A stretch of 64,000 bases of DNA from Ferrimonas senticii DSM 18821. GTDB taxonomy: Bacteria; Pseudomonadota; Gammaproteobacteria; Enterobacterales; Shewanellaceae. The DNA lies in assembly GCF_000422665.1 (NCBI RefSeq), contig NZ_AUGM01000017.1:32852-96851 (forward strand), read 5' to 3'. The position numbers and the translations under genes are program-made. Each line of letters begins with the position of its first letter. Position 1 is the first letter of the stretch. Under the pieces are notes generated by a model, which had not been told where the DNA came from, ran no database searches, and saw only the letters and a list, made by a program, of their open reading frames with translations. Positions 45,491 to 57,891 of this stretch are shown piece by piece.

Positions 45491-47446
45491 CTAGTCGCGG
45501 CTGCGGTTCATCCGTTCGGCAATCAAACCATCCAGCACGGCGGGATCGGCCAAAGTCGATGAATCACCCAGCGCGGTCACTTCGTCGGCAGCAATCTTAC
45601 GCAGGAATCGGCGCATGATTTTACCCGAACGGGTTTTAGGTAGCCCCGATGCCCACTGCACTAGGTCTGGCGAGGCCAGCGCGCCAATTTCGCTGCGTAC
45701 CCATTTTCGCAGTGCTTGGCGCAGCTCCTCACTGGGTTCGGTACCGCGGTTCAGGGTGACGTAGGCGTAGATCCCTTGGCCTTTGATGTCGTGCGGGTAA
45801 CCAACCACCGCCGCTTCGGCAACGTCGGGGTGGGCGACCAGTGCCGATTCGATCTCTGCGGTGCCAAGGCGGTGGCCAGAGACGTTGATAACGTCATCGA
45901 CGCGGCCAGTGATCCAGTAATAGCCATCCTCGTCACGACGGGCACCATCGCCAGTAAAATACATGCCGCGGAAGGTCTTGAAATAGGTCAGCACAAAGCG
46001 TTCGTGATCGCCGTAGACGCTGCGCATCTGCCCGGGCCAAGAGTCAAGGATCACCAAATTGCCTTCACCGGCGCCCTCAATCAGTTGACCTTCATTATCG
46101 ACCAGCGCCGGTTGCACGCCAAAGAACGGCCGGGTGGCGGAGCCGGGCTTCAGATCGGTGGCCCCCGGCAGTGGCGAGATCAGCACACCGCCGGTTTCGG
46201 TTTGCCACCAAGTATCAACAATCGGGCACTGCTCTTTGCCAATAACGTTGTAGTACCAGCGCCACGCTTCGGGATTGATGGGTTCGCCGACCGACCCCAT
46301 GATCCGCAAACTGGAACCATCAAAGTTTTGGTAGTCGTCGGCGCCTTGCGCCATTAGGGCGCGGATAAGGGTGGGGGCGGTGTAGAGAATATTAACCTTA
46401 TGCCGATCGATCATCTCGCCCATACGACCAGCGTTGGGCCAGTTGGGTACCCCTTCGTGCATCAAAATGGTGGCACCATTGGCGAGAGGACCGTACACCA
46501 TATAGCTGTGGCCGGTGATCCAACCGACATCGGCGGTACACCAATAGATCTCATCGTCTCGGTAATCAAAGACATATTCGTGGGTCATCGACGCGTACAC
46601 TAGGTAACCGCCGGTAGTGTGTAGCACCCCTTTGGGTTTGCCGGTCGAACCGGAGGTGTAGAGGATAAACAGCGGATCTTCGGCGTTTTGCTCTTCGACT
46701 GGGCAATGTTCTGAGGCCACCGACATCAACGATTTAAAGCAGATGTCACGTCCCTCAACCCAATCGACCTCAGCCCCAGTGCGTTTGAGTACAATCACCT
46801 TTTCGATGGTGGTTACTTGTTCCGATTGCAACGCCAAATCGATGTTGGCTTTCAGTGGAATGGCGCGGCCACCGCGAATGCCCTCATCGGCGGTGATCAC
46901 CACTTTCGATTGGCCGTCGTTAATGCGAGAGGCGATCGAATCTGGCGAGAACCCGCCAAAAATCACTGAATGCACGGCGCCGATGCGGGCACAGGCCAGC
47001 ATCGCCACCGCGGCTTCCGGGACCATCGGCATGTAGATGGTGACCACATCGCCTTTGCGTACGCCTTGGCTACGTAGGGCATTAGCAAACTTACAGACTT
47101 CACGGTGCAGTTCGCGGTAGCTTAGGGTGCGCTGCTCGCTAGCGTCATCGCCCTCCCAGATGATGGCGGTTTTATCGCCGCGACTGGCTAAGTGGCGATC
47201 GATGCAGTTGTGGGCCGCGTTCAGGGTGCCGTCGCTGTACCAGTTGATAAACAGATTGTGGTCGTCGAAGCTGACGTCTTTGATCTGGCTATAGGGTTTG
47301 ATCCAATCGAGGCGTTCGCCCTGTTCGCGCCAGAACCCTTCTGGGTTGATGATCGATTGTTGGTACATCTTCTGGTACTGCTCATCGTTGAGCTTACAGT
47401 TGGCCGCCAGTGCGGCGCTAACTGGGTAGAGAGTCTGGGTACTCAT
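45491..47446 (-). CDS. acs: acetyl-CoA synthetase
   Basis: 651 aa, the standard length. AMP-forming features are [19 protein letters not shown] (P-loop-like), [30 protein letters not shown] and the C-terminal [12 protein letters not shown], whose lysine is the usual acetylation site. It converts acetate, ATP and CoA to acetyl-CoA in the cytoplasm, supplying aceBA. AAGGATAGGGA precedes the ATG. It is divergent from the CrbS-like kinase, which in Vibrio and Pseudomonas activates acs through CrbR; a GNAT gene follows downstream. Confidence 0.97.
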   Translation of the reverse strand: MSTQTLYPVSAALAANCKLNDEQYQKMYQQSIINPEGFWREQGERLDWIKPYSQIKDVSFDDHNLFINWYSDGTLNAAHNCIDRHLASRGDKTAIIWEGDDASEQRTLSYRELHREVCKFANALRSQGVRKGDVVTIYMPMVPEAAVAMLACARIGAVHSVIFGGFSPDSIASRINDGQSKVVITADEGIRGGRAIPLKANIDLALQSEQVTTIEKVIVLKRTGAEVDWVEGRDICFKSLMSVASEHCPVEEQNAEDPLFILYTSGSTGKPKGVLHTTGGYLVYASMTHEYVFDYRDDEIYWCTADVGWITGHSYMVYGPLANGATILMHEGVPNWPNAGRMGEMIDRHKVNILYTAPTLIRALMAQGADDYQNFDGSSLRIMGSVGEPINPEAWRWYYNVIGKEQCPIVDTWWQTETGGVLISPLPGATDLKPGSATRPFFGVQPALVDNEGQLIEGAGEGNLVILDSWPGQMRSVYGDHERFVLTYFKTFRGMYFTGDGARRDEDGYYWITGRVDDVINVSGHRLGTAEIESALVAHPDVAEAAVVGYPHDIKGQGIYAYVTLNRGTEPSEELRQALRKWVRSEIGALASPDLVQWASGLPKTRSGKIMRRFLRKIAADEVTALGDSSTLADPAVLDGLIAERMNRSRD

Positions 47447-47563
47447 GCGGGATCCCTATCCTTTGAAAACAACTCGCAGTCAGTGTTGCAACGGCCACTT
47501 ACAGCAACCATTAGACCATCGTCTATTCGCCAGATAATGTTGATAAATTATTGATCTAAAAGG

Positions 47564-47591
47564 GTATGATGGCGATGTCTTGGCATCATAC
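47564..47591. promoter_or_regulatory. inverted repeat and promoter between acs and the CrbS-like kinase
   Basis: GTATGATG and CATCATAC are perfect 8-bp arms 12 bp apart, 28-55 bp upstream of the kinase start. The left arm overlaps a possible -10 (TATGAT at 47565-47570) whose -35 would be TTGATA at 47540-47545 with a 19-bp spacer. It may be an operator for the kinase gene or for both divergent genes. Confidence 0.5.
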
Positions 47592-47618
47592 TTTGGCCTA
47601 AGTTAGAAGGGATCTACC

Positions 47619-50600
47619 GTGACCAGTTACACCATCGCCATCATCGCATTGGCCTACATTAGCATCTTGTTTTTGGTGGCGTGGCTGGGAGAGCGCTATG
47701 CCAGTGCGTGGCTAAAGCGCGGTAAAACGGTGATCTACGCCCTGTCATTGGCGGTTTACTGTTCCAGTTGGAGTTTTCTCGGCACCGTTGGCCAAGCGGC
47801 GCAGCAACCGTGGGCCTTTGTGCCGATCATCATCGCTCCGGTACTGATGTTTTCGCTCGGCTTTGGCTTTATCCGTCGGGTGGTCAAAGTCGCCAATGAT
47901 CAGAGCATTACTTCGATGGCGGATTTTATCGCCGCCCGCTACGGCAAATCGCAGTTGCTGGCGGTCGGGGTCACTTTGGTGGCGACCCTAGCGTTGATGC
48001 CCTACATGGCGCTGCAACTGAAAGCGATGGTGGTGGCGATCAACCTATTTCAAGGCGACAGCCAGCTTGATGAGGGGATGCTGGCGCTGGGGATCACCAT
48101 CACCTTGGCGCTGTTTGCCATCCTGTTCGGTACCCGTAAGCTCGATGCCACCGAGCACAATCCGGGCATGATTGTCGCAGTGGCGTTTGAATCGGTGGTC
48201 AAGCTGCTGGCGTTTGTCGCCGTCGGTGCGGTGGTGTTGTTTGCGGTGTTTGATGGCCCGGCCGATCTGTTTGCCCAGGCGCAGCAGCAACGGCAGTTAC
48301 CGTCCTTTTCCTTAGATCTGTTGGACATCGCCCCCGATACCTTGATTGCGATGGCGGCCTTTATGGCGCTGCCGCGGATGTTTCACGTGCTGGTGGTTGA
48401 AAATAACCATGAACGCAGCCTATTGAAAAGTCGCTGGGCGTTGCCGGCCTATCTGATCCTGTGGGCGCTGTTTGTGATCCCGCTGGCGGTCGCTGGCCGC
48501 GTCTTGCTGGGGGACAGTGTCCATGCGGATACCTACGTCATTACTTTGCCGCAATATTTACAGATGGATTGGTTGGCGGTGGTGGCGCTGCTGGGGGCGA
48601 TCTCGGCCGCCAGTTCGATGGTGATTGTGGCGGTGGTTACGGTCGCCATTATGATCTCCAACGAATGGATGATCCCGCTGGCACTGCGCAGCGGTACCAT
48701 CCGCGATAAGAACTTCAACCAATTCTCAACCCGGCTGCTTAACAGTCGGCGGCTGATTATTGTGCTGGTGCTGCTGGCCGCTTATGGCGCTTATCTGCAG
48801 ATTGATCAGGCTCCAAGCCTAGCGCGGATTGGCATGCTGGCCTTTGGCGGCTTTGCCCAGTTGGCACCGGCGTTTGTTGGCGCGGTTTATTGGCGCCGGG
48901 GCCACCGCAATGGGGTCTTGGCCGGTTTGTTGGTCGGACTATTGGGCTGGGTGTTGGTGTTGTCGAAGCCGCTGTTGGCTGAGCAGGGCTGGCAGCTAGT
49001 GTGGTTTGGGCTAAGCGCCGATATGAGCCAATTGCTGCTGGTACTGTGCATCAATAGCGCCTTGTTTGTCGGCTTTTCGGTATTGGCACGGCCCACGGTT
49101 ACCGATCGGGTACAAGCGCGGATCTTTACTCAGTCCATTCTGCCTAAGCGCGGAGTTAACCCTCACAGCAACATCAGCCAGCAGGAACTGTTGCTGTTGG
49201 TTAGTCGCTTTATCGGTCCGGATCGCGCCTATCGCAGTTTCGCCCAGCAATTTCCGAGCGCGATTGCCCGCGATACTTGGAACAAAAAAGCTGAGCCAGA
49301 GATGGTGGAGGCCGGTGAGCGGATGCTGGCTTCGGTGCTGGGGGCGGCTTCGGCTTCGGCGGTGATGCAGAGCGTACTTGAGGGGCAGGATCTGGCGATT
49401 GATCAGGTGTTTAGACTGGTGGATGAAGCCAGTGCCAAGATTGTCTTGGGGCAAGATCAGATGCGCGGCGCGATTGAGCACGCCGCTGAGGGGATCTCGG
49501 TGGTTGATAAAGATCTGAATCTGGTGGCTTGGAATCGCACCTATCAGCAACTGTTTGACTATCCAGATGGCTTCTTAGTGGTGGGCAAACCGGTTGAAGA
49601 GATCGTTCGCTATAACGCCTCTTTGGGACGCTGTGGCCCCGGGGAGGTCGAGCAGCATGTGGCGAAACGGGTCAACTATATGCGTGCGGGCTCAGCGCAT
49701 AAGTCGGAACGGCGCCGTGCCGATGGGCAGGTGATCCAGATGCAGGGCAACCCGATGCCTGATGGTGGCTTTGTGATGACCTTTTTCGACATTACCGAGT
49801 TTCGTCAGCAACAGCAGGCTTTGACCAGCCTAAATGAAGAGCTAGAGCTGCGGGTGGCGGAACGTACCCGCGAACTCACCCAGCTCAATCAACAATTGCG
49901 CCAAGCTAAGGCGGCGGAAGAGTTGGCCAACCAATCGAAAAGTCGTTTCTTAGCGGCGGTGGGGCACGATCTGATGCAGCCGTTAAATGCGGCGCGGTTG
50001 TTTACCGCCTCGATGCTGCAAGATGGCCAGCGGCAGCAACAAGATAAGGCCAGTCTGCACAATATCGCCAACTCATTAAGAAGCGCCGGTGAGATGCTGG
50101 CGGACTTGTTGGATATCTCGAAATTAGAAGCGGGCAATTTTACTTTGAATCGCCGCCCGGTGCGCTTGAAAACGGTACTGCAACCGTTGGTGGTGGAATT
50201 TGAGGCGATGTCGTTGGCGGCCGGACTTAAGTTCCGCCAGCAGTTAGCGGATGTGGTGATCGACACCGATCCCAATATGTTACGCCGGATTGTACAGAAC
50301 TTTTTAACCAATGCTCTGCGCTACACCGACAGTGGCACCATTTTGCTTGGCTGCCGGCGCTGTGGCGACAGCATCGAGATCCAAGTGCATGACACCGGTT
50401 GTGGTATTAACCAAAGCGATCTCGCGCTGATCTTCCGCGAGTTCCAACAGGTGGATGAGCATCGTGGCAACAGCGGCTTAGGCTTAGGTTTGGCGATTGC
50501 CGATAGGGTGGCGCATGCGCTAAAGCATCCGCTGTCGGTGCGTTCGCAACTTGGTCGCGGTTCAATGTTTTCGGTGCGGGTACCGTTAACCGATGCGGTA

Positions 50601-51028
50601 GTGGAAGAGCCCAAACTAGCGACGCCATCGGCGTTTGTTAATCGCTCACTGCAGGGGATAACGGTGTTGTGCATCGATAACGAAGAGGCCATTTTGGCGG
50701 CGCTAAAAGGATTACTGGAGCGCTGGCAGTGCCAAGTGGTTACCGCCACCAGCTTAGCCGATGCGCGCATGCAACTGGGATTTGCCGGCGTGGCGCCACA
50801 GATGATTCTGGCCGATTACCACCTGGATGATGGCCGCACCGGTTTAGAAGCGATGCGGGCGTTACGACAAAGTTATGGTCGCGAAATACCCGGCATTTTG
50901 ATCACCGCCGATACCCGTAAAGAGTTGCTGGAACAGGTGGAGGCCGAGGGCTTTGGGTTTATGGCGAAGATGGTTAAACCGGCGGCGCTAAAAGCATTGA
51001 TGTCGGCACAATTGCGCCAGCGGCTAAA

Positions 51029-51032
<4 letters not shown>
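47619..51032 (+). CDS. crbS: CrbS-like hybrid sensor histidine kinase with sodium/solute symporter domain
   Basis: 1137 aa from GTG (47619) behind AGAAGGG. About 13 membrane helices up to residue 490 form an SSS transporter-like module (SSWSFLGTVGQAA, DFIAARYGKSQLL). Then come a linker, a PAS domain near 615-730 (HAAEGISVVDKDLNLVAWNR), a coiled coil, and HisKA with His near 783 (GHDLMQPLNAARL). HATPase_c (NFLTNALRYTD, GLGLGLAIADRVA) and a receiver with Asp near 1066 (ILADYHLDDG) complete it. This is the CrbS/CbrA layout. Position divergent from acs favours CrbS, which senses acetate state and phosphorylates CrbR; no crbR-like gene is in this window. Confidence 0.88.
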
Positions 51033-52105
<1,073 letters not shown>

Positions 52106-52210
52106 CAACAGTTACAGCATCGATAGGTCATGCTGTAACTGTAGTTACTTCATTGCGTTGGCAAATTCCAATATTGGGGAGGTTAGCAACACCGTATCGT
52201 TGGCAAACGT

Positions 52211-52603
52211 TTAGGCGGTTTGGCTAAACCGCTGCAGCATTAGCGCCATCTGTTGCTGTACTTGCTGGATCCCTTTTAGTGGTCGTAGCATCACTTTAAA
52301 GTCAACAATCTGCCCCTGCTGATCCCATTCAATCATATCGACGCCATTGACCTTAATCCCATCCAGTTCTAGCTCAAACTCTAAGATGCTGTGGTCGCCG
52401 TTTTCTACTTGGCGAACGTAGCGGAAGCTGTCATTCAGCAGCACCATAAAGGCGGCACTTAGGTATTTTTGCACCAACGCTTTGCCCTGTTGTGGGGTAT
52501 GAATAACCGGCGAATGAAATTGCGCGTTGTCGGCCAGTAGATCGCCCAGGGCGCCGATGTTGCGGCTTTGGATAAGTTGATGCCATGCGTCACTGCGATT
52601 CAT
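52211..52603 (-). CDS. NTF2/SnoaL-like protein
   Basis: 130 aa from ATG at 52603, chosen because AAGGAA lies 7 bases upstream; eight codons of further open frame carry no ribosome site. The fold is recognisable from DAWHQLIQSRNIGALGDLLAD, NAQFHSPVIHTPQQG and the ending strand IVDFKVMLRPLKGI, typical of nuclear-transport-factor-2-like small proteins. Members bind or isomerise small hydrophobic ligands, but the role here is unknown. It is transcribed alone, divergent from the nucleoside transporter. Confidence 0.83.
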   Translation of the reverse strand: MNRSDAWHQLIQSRNIGALGDLLADNAQFHSPVIHTPQQGKALVQKYLSAAFMVLLNDSFRYVRQVENGDHSILEFELELDGIKVNGVDMIEWDQQGQIVDFKVMLRPLKGIQQVQQQMALMLQRFSQTA

Positions 52604-53098
52604 GTTGCGGTTCCTTGATTGCGCCATTGGTTAACCGTTAATGCTGCCGCAGCAACCGAGGTTGCAACAGGGGCGTTAGTGCCAATGTGGCGCCGATCGC
52701 ATTGTCTGTGACTTACTGTGAATTTTGCTTTAATTCACAGTCGCATTGATTGCATTTGGTGGTAACATTGGCGCCCACGCAACCGAGAGCGAACACTCTG
52801 TTCTGTTTCTAACTTACTAAATTGCTGAAATGTTAGCGGGATTTGACGATTGTTACTCGGCTATATGTTGGTAATAAAACAACATGTTGAGCTGAGTTAG
52901 CGATGTGAAAAAATGTAATCTCAAGCGACTGCAAATTTAATTGGTTAATCAATGGGCAGTTTGCGTGACCTTGCTCACATCTGTATTGGTCACTGATGAT
53001 TGTGGCTTGAGCAGGGCAGAGTGATGGTATATCGGTAGGCGTACCTTTCCCCAAGTTGGGGAAATAACTAAGAAAATTACTACAACGAGAGATCTCTG
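52604..53098. promoter_or_regulatory. 495-bp regulatory region upstream of the nucleoside ABC operon
   Basis: No supported gene lies here. It contains a perfect inverted repeat CTGTGAATT-N7-AATTCACAG at 52716-52740 and a CRP-like site at 52964-52979. A promoter with an extended -10 (TGG-TATATC, hexamer at 53028-53033) predicts a transcript start near 53040 and a leader of about 60 nt. The 25-bp repeat is too widely spaced for CRP and may be an operator for another factor or for the divergent NTF2-like gene. Confidence 0.55.
52964..52979 (+). promoter_or_regulatory. CRP-like binding site
   Basis: CGTGA-CCTTGC-TCACA matches the TGTGA-N6-TCACA consensus at 9 of 10 positions. Its centre is about 68 bp upstream of the predicted transcript start, close to a class I activating position. 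Catabolite control of nucleoside uptake is common in gammaproteobacteria. Confidence 0.65.
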
Positions 53099-54103
53099 AT
53101 GAAAAAAGCGATCGCTGCAACTGCTGCGGCAGTTTCACTGGCCCTGACTTCGTTGGTCGCTGGTGCGGCTGAATTTAAACCTGCTGTGGCCTACGACACC
53201 GCCGGTAAGCACGACAAATCGTTCAACCAAGCGGTATTTGAGAATGGTGTTACCGCCTTTCACAAAGACAAAGGCGTTAAGGTTCGTGAGTACACCCCAT
53301 CAAACGATACTCAGCGTGAGCAAGGCTTGGAGCGCCTAGCAAAACGAGGTCACTCGCCAATCGTTGTAGTCGGCTTTAACTACTCTGCCGCGCTGAGCAA
53401 AGTAGCGCCGAAGTTCCCAGAAACCGATTTCGTTATCATCGATTCAGTGGTTGATCTGCCAAACGTTAAGTCACTGGTGTTCGCTGAGCACGAAGGCTCG
53501 TTCTTGGTGGGCGCGGTTGCGGCAATGAACTCTAAGACCAACACCGTTGGTTTTATCGGCGGCATGGACATCCCACTGATCCGTAAGTTTGCTTGTGGTT
53601 TTGAACAGGGTGCTAAGTACGTTTCTAAAGACGCCACCGTACTGCAGAACATGACTGGCTCTACCCCAGCGGCATTTGCCGATCCAGTTCGCGGTGCTGA
53701 GCTGGCGAAGTCGCAGTTCTCCCAGGGCGCTGATGTGCTGTTTGCCGCCGCTGGTGGTACCGGCAACGGCGTATACCAAGCGGCTAAGGATGAAGGCAAG
53801 TTTGCTATCGGTGTTGACTCCAACCAAAACTACCTACACCCAGGCGTGATGCTGACCTCAATGGTTAAGCGCGTTGGCTACACCACCTACCAGATGTTCG
53901 AAGATTACCAAGCGGGTAAGTTCGAGGCTGGCATTCAGGCCAACGGTCTGGCTAACGGCGGTATCGCTTGGGCACTGGATCAGTACAACCGTGATCTGAT
54001 CTCTGCCGAGCAAGAAGCCCAAATCGACGCCATCGCCCAGAAGATCATCACTGGCGAAATCGTGGTTCACGATTACATGGCTAACAACAGCTGCAACTAC
54101 TAA
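53099..54103 (+). CDS. BMP-family nucleoside-binding periplasmic protein
   Basis: 334 aa with a Sec signal (AIAATAAAVSLALTSLVAGA, cleaved near AGAAE). BMP/PnrA features are DKSFNQAVFENGV, VVGFNYSAALSKVAP, FAEHEGSFLVGAVAA, VGFIGGMDIPLIRKFACG and ADVLFAAAGGTGNGV, followed by a GVDSNQNYL segment. Relatives such as PnrA bind purine nucleosides. With no lipobox it is probably soluble in the periplasm. It is the first gene of the operon, separated from the ATPase by a hairpin that would favour extra copies of the binding protein. Confidence 0.92.
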   Translation: MKKAIAATAAAVSLALTSLVAGAAEFKPAVAYDTAGKHDKSFNQAVFENGVTAFHKDKGVKVREYTPSNDTQREQGLERLAKRGHSPIVVVGFNYSAALSKVAPKFPETDFVIIDSVVDLPNVKSLVFAEHEGSFLVGAVAAMNSKTNTVGFIGGMDIPLIRKFACGFEQGAKYVSKDATVLQNMTGSTPAAFADPVRGAELAKSQFSQGADVLFAAAGGTGNGVYQAAKDEGKFAIGVDSNQNYLHPGVMLTSMVKRVGYTTYQMFEDYQAGKFEAGIQANGLANGGIAWALDQYNRDLISAEQEAQIDAIAQKIITGEIVVHDYMANNSCNY

Positions 54104-54127
54104 TTCGGTAAGTTTTAGCTCGTTACC

Positions 54128-54162
54128 AAAGCCTCACCCTGCGTCTGCTAGGTGGGGCTTTT
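54128..54162 (+). terminator. intra-operon hairpin (attenuator-like)
   Basis: AAGCCTCACC / GGTGGGGCTT (one G-T pair) with a 12-base loop and TTTG behind, between the binding-protein and ATPase genes. Partial termination or mRNA stabilisation here would give more binding protein than transporter. Confidence 0.72.
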
Positions 54163-54232
54163 GCCCACTCGGGCATTGGTCTAATTCAAATTAGACGACT
54201 CTACAGAACTCACCCGCAAAGCGAGATAAGCA

Positions 54233-55801
54233 ATGGCTCAAGCCTCCAATACGTCGCCTCTGGCGTTGGAACTGCGCGGCATTGATAAACGATTTGGTGC
54301 TGTCCACGCTAACCAAAACATCAATCTGCAGGTTCCCGCTGGGACGGTCCACGGCATCATCGGTGAAAACGGTGCCGGTAAATCGACCCTGATGAACATC
54401 ATCTACGGCTTTTATGAAGCGGATCAGGGCGAGATCCACGTGGCAGGCAAGCGCTGCAATATCACCAATTCCCGTGAAGCGATCGCTTCTGGAATTGGCA
54501 TGGTGCATCAACATTTTATGTTGGTGGACAACTTTACTGTGCTGGAAAACGTGGTGCTGGGAGCCGAGGACGGCGCGATGTTAGGCACCAGCTTGCGCAA
54601 GGCTCGTAAAGAGCTAGAGCGACTGGCCGACGAATATGAACTGCGAGTACCACTGGATAAAACCATCGAAGAGTTACCAGTGGGGCTACAGCAACGGGTA
54701 GAGATCCTTAAAGCGTTGTACCGCGGTGCCAAGGTGTTGATCCTTGATGAGCCAACCGGGGTGCTGACGCCGCAAGAGACCGATCACCTATTTAAAATCT
54801 TGGACGCGCTGCGTGCCCAGGGGGTAACCATTTTGTTGATCACCCACAAATTGCGGGAGATTTTGGCGGTGACCGATAACGTATCGGTGATGCGTCAGGG
54901 ACAGATGGTTGGCCACGTTAAAACCAGTGAAACCAATAAAGAAGAGTTGGCGGAATTGATGGTTGGTCGCAAAGTTCGCTTGAAAGTGGAGAAGCAAGAC
55001 GCGACCCCGCAACAGGTGCTGCTGGCGGCCAAGGATCTGACCTACACCGACAGCCGCGGCGTTGACATGCTTAAGAACGTCAACATTGAGATCCGCGCTG
55101 GCGAAGTGGTTGGCATTGCTGGGGTATCCGGTAATGGCCAGTCGGAACTGATGGAGGTGCTGGCTGGTATTTTGGCGCCAACCAAAGGCGCGGTGATTAT
55201 CGGTGACCAAGTTATTGATGCCGAGCACCCAAGCACCCCTAAAGCGATGCGGGCGATGGGCATTGGCCACGTTCCTGAAGATCGCTTGGCGATGGGGCTT
55301 ATCAAAAGCTTCAGCGCGGAAGAATCAGCCATGCTGGGGATCCATGAACAGGCCCGTTACAACGGCGCCATTCTCAACAAGCCGAAAGCGATCACCGATA
55401 CCTGCGCCGATTGGATGGAGGAGTGGGACGTGCGCCCACGGGATCCGAAACTGCGCAGTTCGCTGTTTTCTGGCGGCAACCAGCAAAAGCTGATTATCGC
55501 CCGTGAAGTGGCGCAAAACCCAGATGTGTTGATGATTGGTCAACCGACTCGTGGCGTTGATATCGGCGCGATTGAATATATCCACAAACGCATTGTCGAT
55601 ATGCGTGACCAAGGCAAAGGCGTGCTGTTGGTATCGGTAGAACTGGATGAAATTTTGGCATTGTCGGATCGCATCGTGGTGATGTTCGATGGCCATATTG
55701 TCGGGGAAGTCGCGGCGGCTCAGGCCAACGAACGGATCCTTGGCATGATGATGGCTAACGTGATTCCTGATGAACTGCAGCAAGCCGGAGAAAGCCTGTG
55801 A
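54233..55801 (+). CDS. nucleoside ABC transporter ATP-binding protein
   Basis: 522 aa with two ABC domains. The first has Walker [10 protein letters not shown], signature [15 protein letters not shown] and Walker [11 protein letters not shown]. The second has P-loop-like [10 protein letters not shown], signature [15 protein letters not shown] and the non-consensus Walker [12 protein letters not shown], in which the catalytic Glu is Gln. The same degeneration is usual in NupA/YufO-type ATPases. It drives nucleoside uptake with the two permeases that follow; its last bases overlap the first permease (GTGA). Confidence 0.92.
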   Translation: MAQASNTSPLALELRGIDKRFGAVHANQNINLQVPAGTVHGIIGENGAGKSTLMNIIYGFYEADQGEIHVAGKRCNITNSREAIASGIGMVHQHFMLVDNFTVLENVVLGAEDGAMLGTSLRKARKELERLADEYELRVPLDKTIEELPVGLQQRVEILKALYRGAKVLILDEPTGVLTPQETDHLFKILDALRAQGVTILLITHKLREILAVTDNVSVMRQGQMVGHVKTSETNKEELAELMVGRKVRLKVEKQDATPQQVLLAAKDLTYTDSRGVDMLKNVNIEIRAGEVVGIAGVSGNGQSELMEVLAGILAPTKGAVIIGDQVIDAEHPSTPKAMRAMGIGHVPEDRLAMGLIKSFSAEESAMLGIHEQARYNGAILNKPKAITDTCADWMEEWDVRPRDPKLRSSLFSGGNQQKLIIAREVAQNPDVLMIGQPTRGVDIGAIEYIHKRIVDMRDQGKGVLLVSVELDEILALSDRIVVMFDGHIVGEVAAAQANERILGMMMANVIPDELQQAGESL

Positions 55802-56904
55802 ACAACAATAATTTACCAACGTGGATCAACGTTGGCGTGCTGCCATTGCTGAACGTGATGTTAGCGTTTGCGGTGATGGCGCTGCTGTTTATTGCCATTG
55901 ACGTTGACCCTGTGGAAGCCGGGGCACTGATTGTACAAGGGGCGCTGGGCTACCAAGAGGGGATCGGCTACACCCTGTACTACGCCACCAACTTTATCTT
56001 TACCGGTTTGGCGGTTGCCGTGGCGTTCTCCGCTGGCCTGTTTAACATCGGCGGTGAAGGCCAAGCCTACATCGGTGGTCTGGGTACTGCGATTGTCTGT
56101 TTGGCACTGGATCACACCATGCCGTTCTTGCTGCTGTTCCCGCTGTCATTGGCTGGCGGCATGCTGTTTGGTGCCTTGTGGGCGCTGATCCCAGGCTACC
56201 TGCAAGCCTACCGTGGCAGTCATGTGGTGATCACCACCATCATGTTCAACTTCATCGCGTCCAGCTTGATGGTGTACTTGATGGTTAACGTGTTTAAACC
56301 CGCCGGTGAGATGTCGGCGGTATCACGACTGATGACCGACAGCGCCCAATTGCCGTTTATTCATGATCTGCTGGCGATGGTGGGCATTGAGTTTGAAGCC
56401 AGCCCGCTGAATGCGTCGTTCTTGCTGGCACTGCTGGCGCTGGTGGCGGTTTGGACTTTGCTGCGCCGCACTCGCTGGGGCTACGCGATTCGGGCGCTTG
56501 GGGCAAACCCAACTGCGACCAACTACGGCGGCATCAATCCCAAACGATTGACGGTGATTGTGATGCTGATCTCCGGCGCATTGGCGGGGATGCTGGGGAT
56601 GAACGAGATCACCGGCTACAGCCACCAGTTGCGTCTGGATTTTGTTGCTGGTTACGGCTTCACCGGCATTGCCGTGGCATTGATTGGTCGTAACCATCCG
56701 GTCGGTATTTTGCTGGCGGCGATTCTGTTTGGGATCTTGTTCCAAGGTGGCAATGAACTGGCGTTTGAATACGACAACGTTGAGCGAGAAATGGTGGTGG
56801 TAGTGCAGTCGCTGGTCGTGCTGTTCTCGGGGGCGTTGTCGCTGATGTTGGTTAAGCCGGTCGGCAAGATTTATCACCTGTTTGCCAAGAACAAAGAGGC
56901 CTAA
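55798..56904 (+). CDS. nucleoside ABC transporter permease 1
   Basis: 368 aa, about ten membrane helices, starting at GTG that overlaps the ATPase stop. BPD_transp_2 marks are FNIGGEGQAYIGGLG near residue 82, SHVVITTIMFNFIASSL, and RALGANPTATNYGGI with SGALAGMLGMNEITGY. It corresponds to the longer permease of the NupPQ/YufPQ pair. It forms the membrane channel with the next gene's product, 3 bp downstream. Confidence 0.92.
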   Translation: MNNNNLPTWINVGVLPLLNVMLAFAVMALLFIAIDVDPVEAGALIVQGALGYQEGIGYTLYYATNFIFTGLAVAVAFSAGLFNIGGEGQAYIGGLGTAIVCLALDHTMPFLLLFPLSLAGGMLFGALWALIPGYLQAYRGSHVVITTIMFNFIASSLMVYLMVNVFKPAGEMSAVSRLMTDSAQLPFIHDLLAMVGIEFEASPLNASFLLALLALVAVWTLLRRTRWGYAIRALGANPTATNYGGINPKRLTVIVMLISGALAGMLGMNEITGYSHQLRLDFVAGYGFTGIAVALIGRNHPVGILLAAILFGILFQGGNELAFEYDNVEREMVVVVQSLVVLFSGALSLMLVKPVGKIYHLFAKNKEA

Positions 56905-56907
56905 GCG

Positions 56908-57873
56908 ATGTTCGATACCATTATTTTGTTGTTGGATTCGACCTTACGGATCTCAACGCCACTGTTGCTATTGGCACTGGCTGGGTTGTTTTCAGAGCGC
57001 TCTGGGGTGGTAAACATCGCCTTGGAAGGTAAGCTGTTGGCGTCGGCGTTTGCCGCTGCGGCGGTGGCTTATTGGACCAATAGCGTTTGGTTTGGTCTGT
57101 TGGCGGGCATCGTTATCGGTGTCATCACCGCCATGATCCACGCGTTTGCGGCGATCACTCATAAAGGCGATCAGGTGGTCTCTGGCACTGCCATCAATAT
57201 GATGGCCGCCGGTTTGACTATCGCCTTGGGCCGTTACTGGTTTGAGATGGGTGGGCAAACCCCAGCACTGGTTGGCGAACAGCGCTTTACCCCAATAACC
57301 TTGCCATTTGCCGAGGCGTTAGCGGACGTGCCGGTTGTTGGTGCTATCTACTCGACCTTGCTGTCGGGACACACCTTGCTGGTGTACGGCGCGTTTGCGT
57401 TGGTGCCACTGTCGTGGTGGGTATTGCAGCGCACCCGCTTTGGTCTGCGTTTGCGCGCCGTGGGTGAAAACCCGCATTCGGTTGATACCGCCGGCATCTC
57501 GGTAGCGTGGCTGCGCTATCGGGCACTATTGATTGCTGGCGTACTGGCGGGGATCGCCGGGGCTTATCTGTCTACTGCCCATGCTGCGGGCTTTGTGCCT
57601 AACATGAGCGCCGGTAAAGGCTTTATCGCGCTGGCGGCACTGATCTTCGGTAAGTGGCGTCCAGTGACGGTGATGTTTGGCTGTTTGCTGTTTGGCTTCT
57701 TGGATGCGCTGGCTGTGCGGATGCAGGGGGTTGAACTGCCGGTGATTGGTGAAGTGCCAGTGCAAGCGATTGAAGTGTTGCCATACGTACTGACGGTGCT
57801 GCTGTTGGCTGGCTTTATCGGCAAAGCGGTTGGCCCGAAAGCGGTAGGAACCCCGTACGAAAAGACCCGGTAA
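56908..57873 (+). CDS. nucleoside ABC transporter permease 2
   Basis: 321 aa, around nine helices. Typical segments are LFSERSGVVNIALEGKLL at the start, GDQVVSGTAINMMAAGLT, RAVGENPHSVDTAGISV and SAGKGFIALAALIFGKW. It is the shorter permease of the pair. It ends the BMP operon, with a strong terminator 18 bp after the stop. The complete set (binding protein, ATPase, two permeases) is present, so the system looks functional. Confidence 0.92.
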   Translation: MFDTIILLLDSTLRISTPLLLLALAGLFSERSGVVNIALEGKLLASAFAAAAVAYWTNSVWFGLLAGIVIGVITAMIHAFAAITHKGDQVVSGTAINMMAAGLTIALGRYWFEMGGQTPALVGEQRFTPITLPFAEALADVPVVGAIYSTLLSGHTLLVYGAFALVPLSWWVLQRTRFGLRLRAVGENPHSVDTAGISVAWLRYRALLIAGVLAGIAGAYLSTAHAAGFVPNMSAGKGFIALAALIFGKWRPVTVMFGCLLFGFLDALAVRMQGVELPVIGEVPVQAIEVLPYVLTVLLLAGFIGKAVGPKAVGTPYEKTR

Positions 57874-57891
57874 CCGGGCGTCTGATGCGAT

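Noticed and set aside
52833..53138. 101-codon minus-strand frame upstream of the BMP gene
   Set aside because: Overlaps the CRP site, the promoter and the first codons of the BMP gene; no ribosome site.
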